From: Deferribacteres bacterium
Lineage (GTDB): Bacteria; Zhuqueibacterota; Zhuqueibacteria; Zhuqueibacterales; Geothermadaptataceae
Length of the DNA stretch: 64,000 bases
Assembly: GCA_020633655.1 (NCBI GenBank)
Contig: JACKDF010000005.1
Location: 310,001-374,000, forward strand
Direction of reading: 5' to 3'
Translations under genes and position numbers: made by a program
Part shown: piece after piece, positions 62,433-64,000 of the stretch
Numbering within the stretch: position 1 is the first letter of the stretch
Layout: every line of letters begins with the position of its first letter
Notes under the pieces: generated by a model
Told to the model about the DNA's origin: nothing
Seen by the model: the letters and a program-made list of their open reading frames with translations, nothing else
The model's database searches: none

Positions 62433-62632
62433 TTAACCTGTTTTATCGATGCAATAAGCAAAGTAAACGTGGGCCTGTGTCAAAACATAAATAGAACGAA
62501 GGTTTCCCGCCACGGGGTACGTGCTTTACACTCAGCGAGGACGCTTTCACTCTAGTAAAATAGCTGTTTGGGTCAAAAATAATGTGTTTTGACTTAGCCC
62601 CAATCATGGTGTTCATGAATAAAGCAGGTTAA
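62433..62632. repeat. MITE-like palindromic element, copy 2
   Basis: Outer ends TTAACCTGTTTTATCGAT and ATGAATAAAGCAGGTTAA are inverted repeats with three mismatches. The inner GGGCCTGTGTCAAAACAT (62471-62488) faces TGTGTTTTGACTTAGCCCC near the right side. The internal sequence differs from copy 1 (36452-36632), but both ends and the order of repeats match. Non-coding, 48 bases before thiI. Confidence 0.75.
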
Positions 62633-62679
62633 AAGATTTCAATCGTATTTTTATCCATCTCTTCACAGGTAAAATATCA

Positions 62680-63858
62680 ATGAACTTCAACTCATTTATT
62701 ATCCATTACGCAGAGGTCGCCCTTAAACGTGGCAACCGTCCATTTTTCGAGAAAACGCTGGTAAAAAATATAAAACAGGCAACACAAGGTTGCGGGCCCA
62801 TTGAAATCGACCGCCGTTGGGGCCGCATTCTTATGATGGTCACCGAGAAGACTGATATCGAAGGGGTTATTGCTGCATTGAAAACCGTCTTCGGCATTGC
62901 CTATTTTGCCCCGGGAAGAATCGTTGATCAGGATATTGACAGAATTTCGGAAGCTGCATTAGAGTCCATTGAAGGACAAAGTTTTTCCTCTTTCAAAATC
63001 CAAACGCGCCGTGCAAACAAGGCATTTCCCATGGATTCTGTTCAAATCAATATTCATGTCGGAAATCAGGTTTGGGATCGCACCAAAGCCAAGGTCGATT
63101 TAACCAATCCCGAGTTTACTGTTCACATCGAAATATTTGATGATGTGGCTCTCGTTTACGGCAAGCGCTACGAAGGACAGGGGGGACTACCGGTGGGGGT
63201 AAGCTCCCGAGCGGTGTTGCTGCTTTCTTCGGGCATCGATTCCCCGGTGGCAGGCTTCCGCATGATGAAACGTGGTGTAAGGCTGTTTTTTGTGCATTTT
63301 CATAGCGCACCATACACCAGTACCGCCTCAAAGAAAAATGCCGAAAAGCTTGTTGAAATTCTTACCAGGTACCAGTTCAACAGCACGTTATACACCGTGC
63401 CTTTTTTGGAAATTCAGCAGCATATTACCAGTGTCGTTCCGGGGCCATATCGGGTGATCATGTACCGCCGCGCTATGCTTGCTTTGGCTGAAAAAATTGC
63501 ACGAAAAAACCGTTGTGATGCCCTTGTCACTGGTGAAAATGTTGGGCAGGTAGCCTCACAAACGCTGCCCAATATTCAAGCGATAAGCGATCCAATTTCT
63601 CTGCCGATATTCAGACCGCTGTGCTCCTTTGATAAAAAAGAAATAATTGCCGAAGCCCGGGTGATCGGGACGTTTGAAACCTCCATTGAACCATATGAAG
63701 ATTGCTGCACTTTGTTTGTACCAGAAAATCCGGAGACGAAAGCAAAACTGCATATCGTACATGAGTATGAAGCAAAGCTGGAACTGGAAAAATACATGCA
63801 GCAGGCGCTGGAAGGTGCTGAAACGATCAATTTTAAATTTGAGAACAGGAATCAATGA
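62680..63858 (+). CDS. thiI: tRNA 4-thiouridine synthase ThiI
   Basis: 392 residues without the C-terminal rhodanese domain. The N-terminal ferredoxin-like and THUMP region leads to a PP-loop ATPase motif LLLSSGIDSPVAGFRMMKRG, with VTGENVGQVASQTLPNI and PEDCC-like EPYEDCCTLFVPENPETK downstream. It makes s4U in tRNA and may serve thiamine synthesis. The stop overlaps the next start (ATGA). Confidence 0.95.
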   Translation: MNFNSFIIHYAEVALKRGNRPFFEKTLVKNIKQATQGCGPIEIDRRWGRILMMVTEKTDIEGVIAALKTVFGIAYFAPGRIVDQDIDRISEAALESIEGQSFSSFKIQTRRANKAFPMDSVQINIHVGNQVWDRTKAKVDLTNPEFTVHIEIFDDVALVYGKRYEGQGGLPVGVSSRAVLLLSSGIDSPVAGFRMMKRGVRLFFVHFHSAPYTSTASKKNAEKLVEILTRYQFNSTLYTVPFLEIQQHITSVVPGPYRVIMYRRAMLALAEKIARKNRCDALVTGENVGQVASQTLPNIQAISDPISLPIFRPLCSFDKKEIIAEARVIGTFETSIEPYEDCCTLFVPENPETKAKLHIVHEYEAKLELEKYMQQALEGAETINFKFENRNQ

Positions 63859-64000
63859 CATTAAAAAAAGCTGTTTTTCAAGCTGGTGATCCGGTTATCT
63901 TTTTCGATAAAAAAGAGCGCAGTTATTACGCTATTCTAGAAGCAGAAAAAATTCAGAATATCCGTGGTGATTTTATCCCCCATGATGAAGTTATTGGACG
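63855..64000 (+). CDS. tRNA (adenine-N1)-methyltransferase TrmI-like, N-terminal part (cut by window end)
   Basis: 48 codons are visible, beginning in an ATGA overlap with thiI. The product VFQAGDPVIFFDKKERSYYA and NIRGDFIPHDEVIG matches the small N-terminal barrel of TrmI/Gcd14 proteins (G-D-x-V ... G-x-x-x-H-D-x-x-I-G). The SAM-binding domain lies beyond the window. The family methylates A58 or A57 in the T-loop of tRNA. Confidence 0.65.
   Translation, partial: MTLKKAVFQAGDPVIFFDKKERSYYAILEAEKIQNIRGDFIPHDEVIG

Overview
The window comes from a Gram-negative, respiring heterotroph. It has System I cytochrome c maturation genes (ccmE, ccmF), a cbb3 oxidase locus, an outer-membrane FadL-type porin, Mla-type lipid transport genes and fatty-acid beta-oxidation. 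Fused CcoN-CcoO, a CcmE with Cys in place of the usual heme-binding His, and secreted modular proteins fit the FCB / Calditrichota-like part of the tree. That placement is inference; there is no rRNA gene here to test it. No tRNA, rRNA or CRISPR array was seen.

Layout. 1-4.1 kb (+): 3' end of rny, ccmE, ccmF and an adenosine deaminase, closed by a terminator. 4.2-8.0 kb: a Rieske protein, a membrane GAF-like protein and a secreted protein with two CBM60-like/FN3 modules. 8.2-17.4 kb (-): a fatty-acid degradation cluster with etfA, etfB, an acyl-CoA dehydrogenase, a FadB-type multifunctional protein, a thiolase and a TetR regulator. The regulator has a perfect palindrome in front of its own start. 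17.9-25.3 kb: a FadL porin and an SGNH lipoprotein (+), then a TraB/GumN protein, acetyl-CoA synthetase, an aldo/keto reductase and a small conserved protein (-). Fatty acid uptake, release, activation and oxidation therefore sit together. 25.9-34.5 kb (+): a compact cbb3 operon, ccoI-ccoS-ccoNO(+cytochrome c)-ccoQ-ccoP-ccoG-fixH-SafE-like. 34.7-45.5 kb (+): mlaE, mlaF, radA, tgt, yajC, def, fmt, rsmB, a PASTA protein, a xer recombinase and coaX.

45.5-57.5 kb is an accessory island, mostly on the minus strand and visibly AT-richer. It holds a lone trpF, a small membrane protein, a beta-barrel gene remnant, a RhuM-family gene, a restriction-modification-like 3' fragment cut by an antisense and apparently internally deleted group II intron, a NACHT-type NTPase with a long pentapeptide-repeat domain, a small membrane protein, a zinc-motif/TPR membrane protein and an ankyrin/DUF3592-like membrane protein. 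Three hairpins resembling integron attC sites separate the central genes, which share one orientation. This suggests a decayed integron-cassette (CALIN-like) array carrying defence-type genes, with no IntI in view. It is the most interesting part of the window.

58.3-64 kb (+): a TIR-DUF1566 fusion, a large FAD/Fe-S D-lactate-dehydrogenase-like protein, thiI and the start of a trmI-like methyltransferase. A small family of non-coding palindromic elements occurs as two nearly complete copies (36.45 and 62.43 kb) and one isolated end (35.52 kb).
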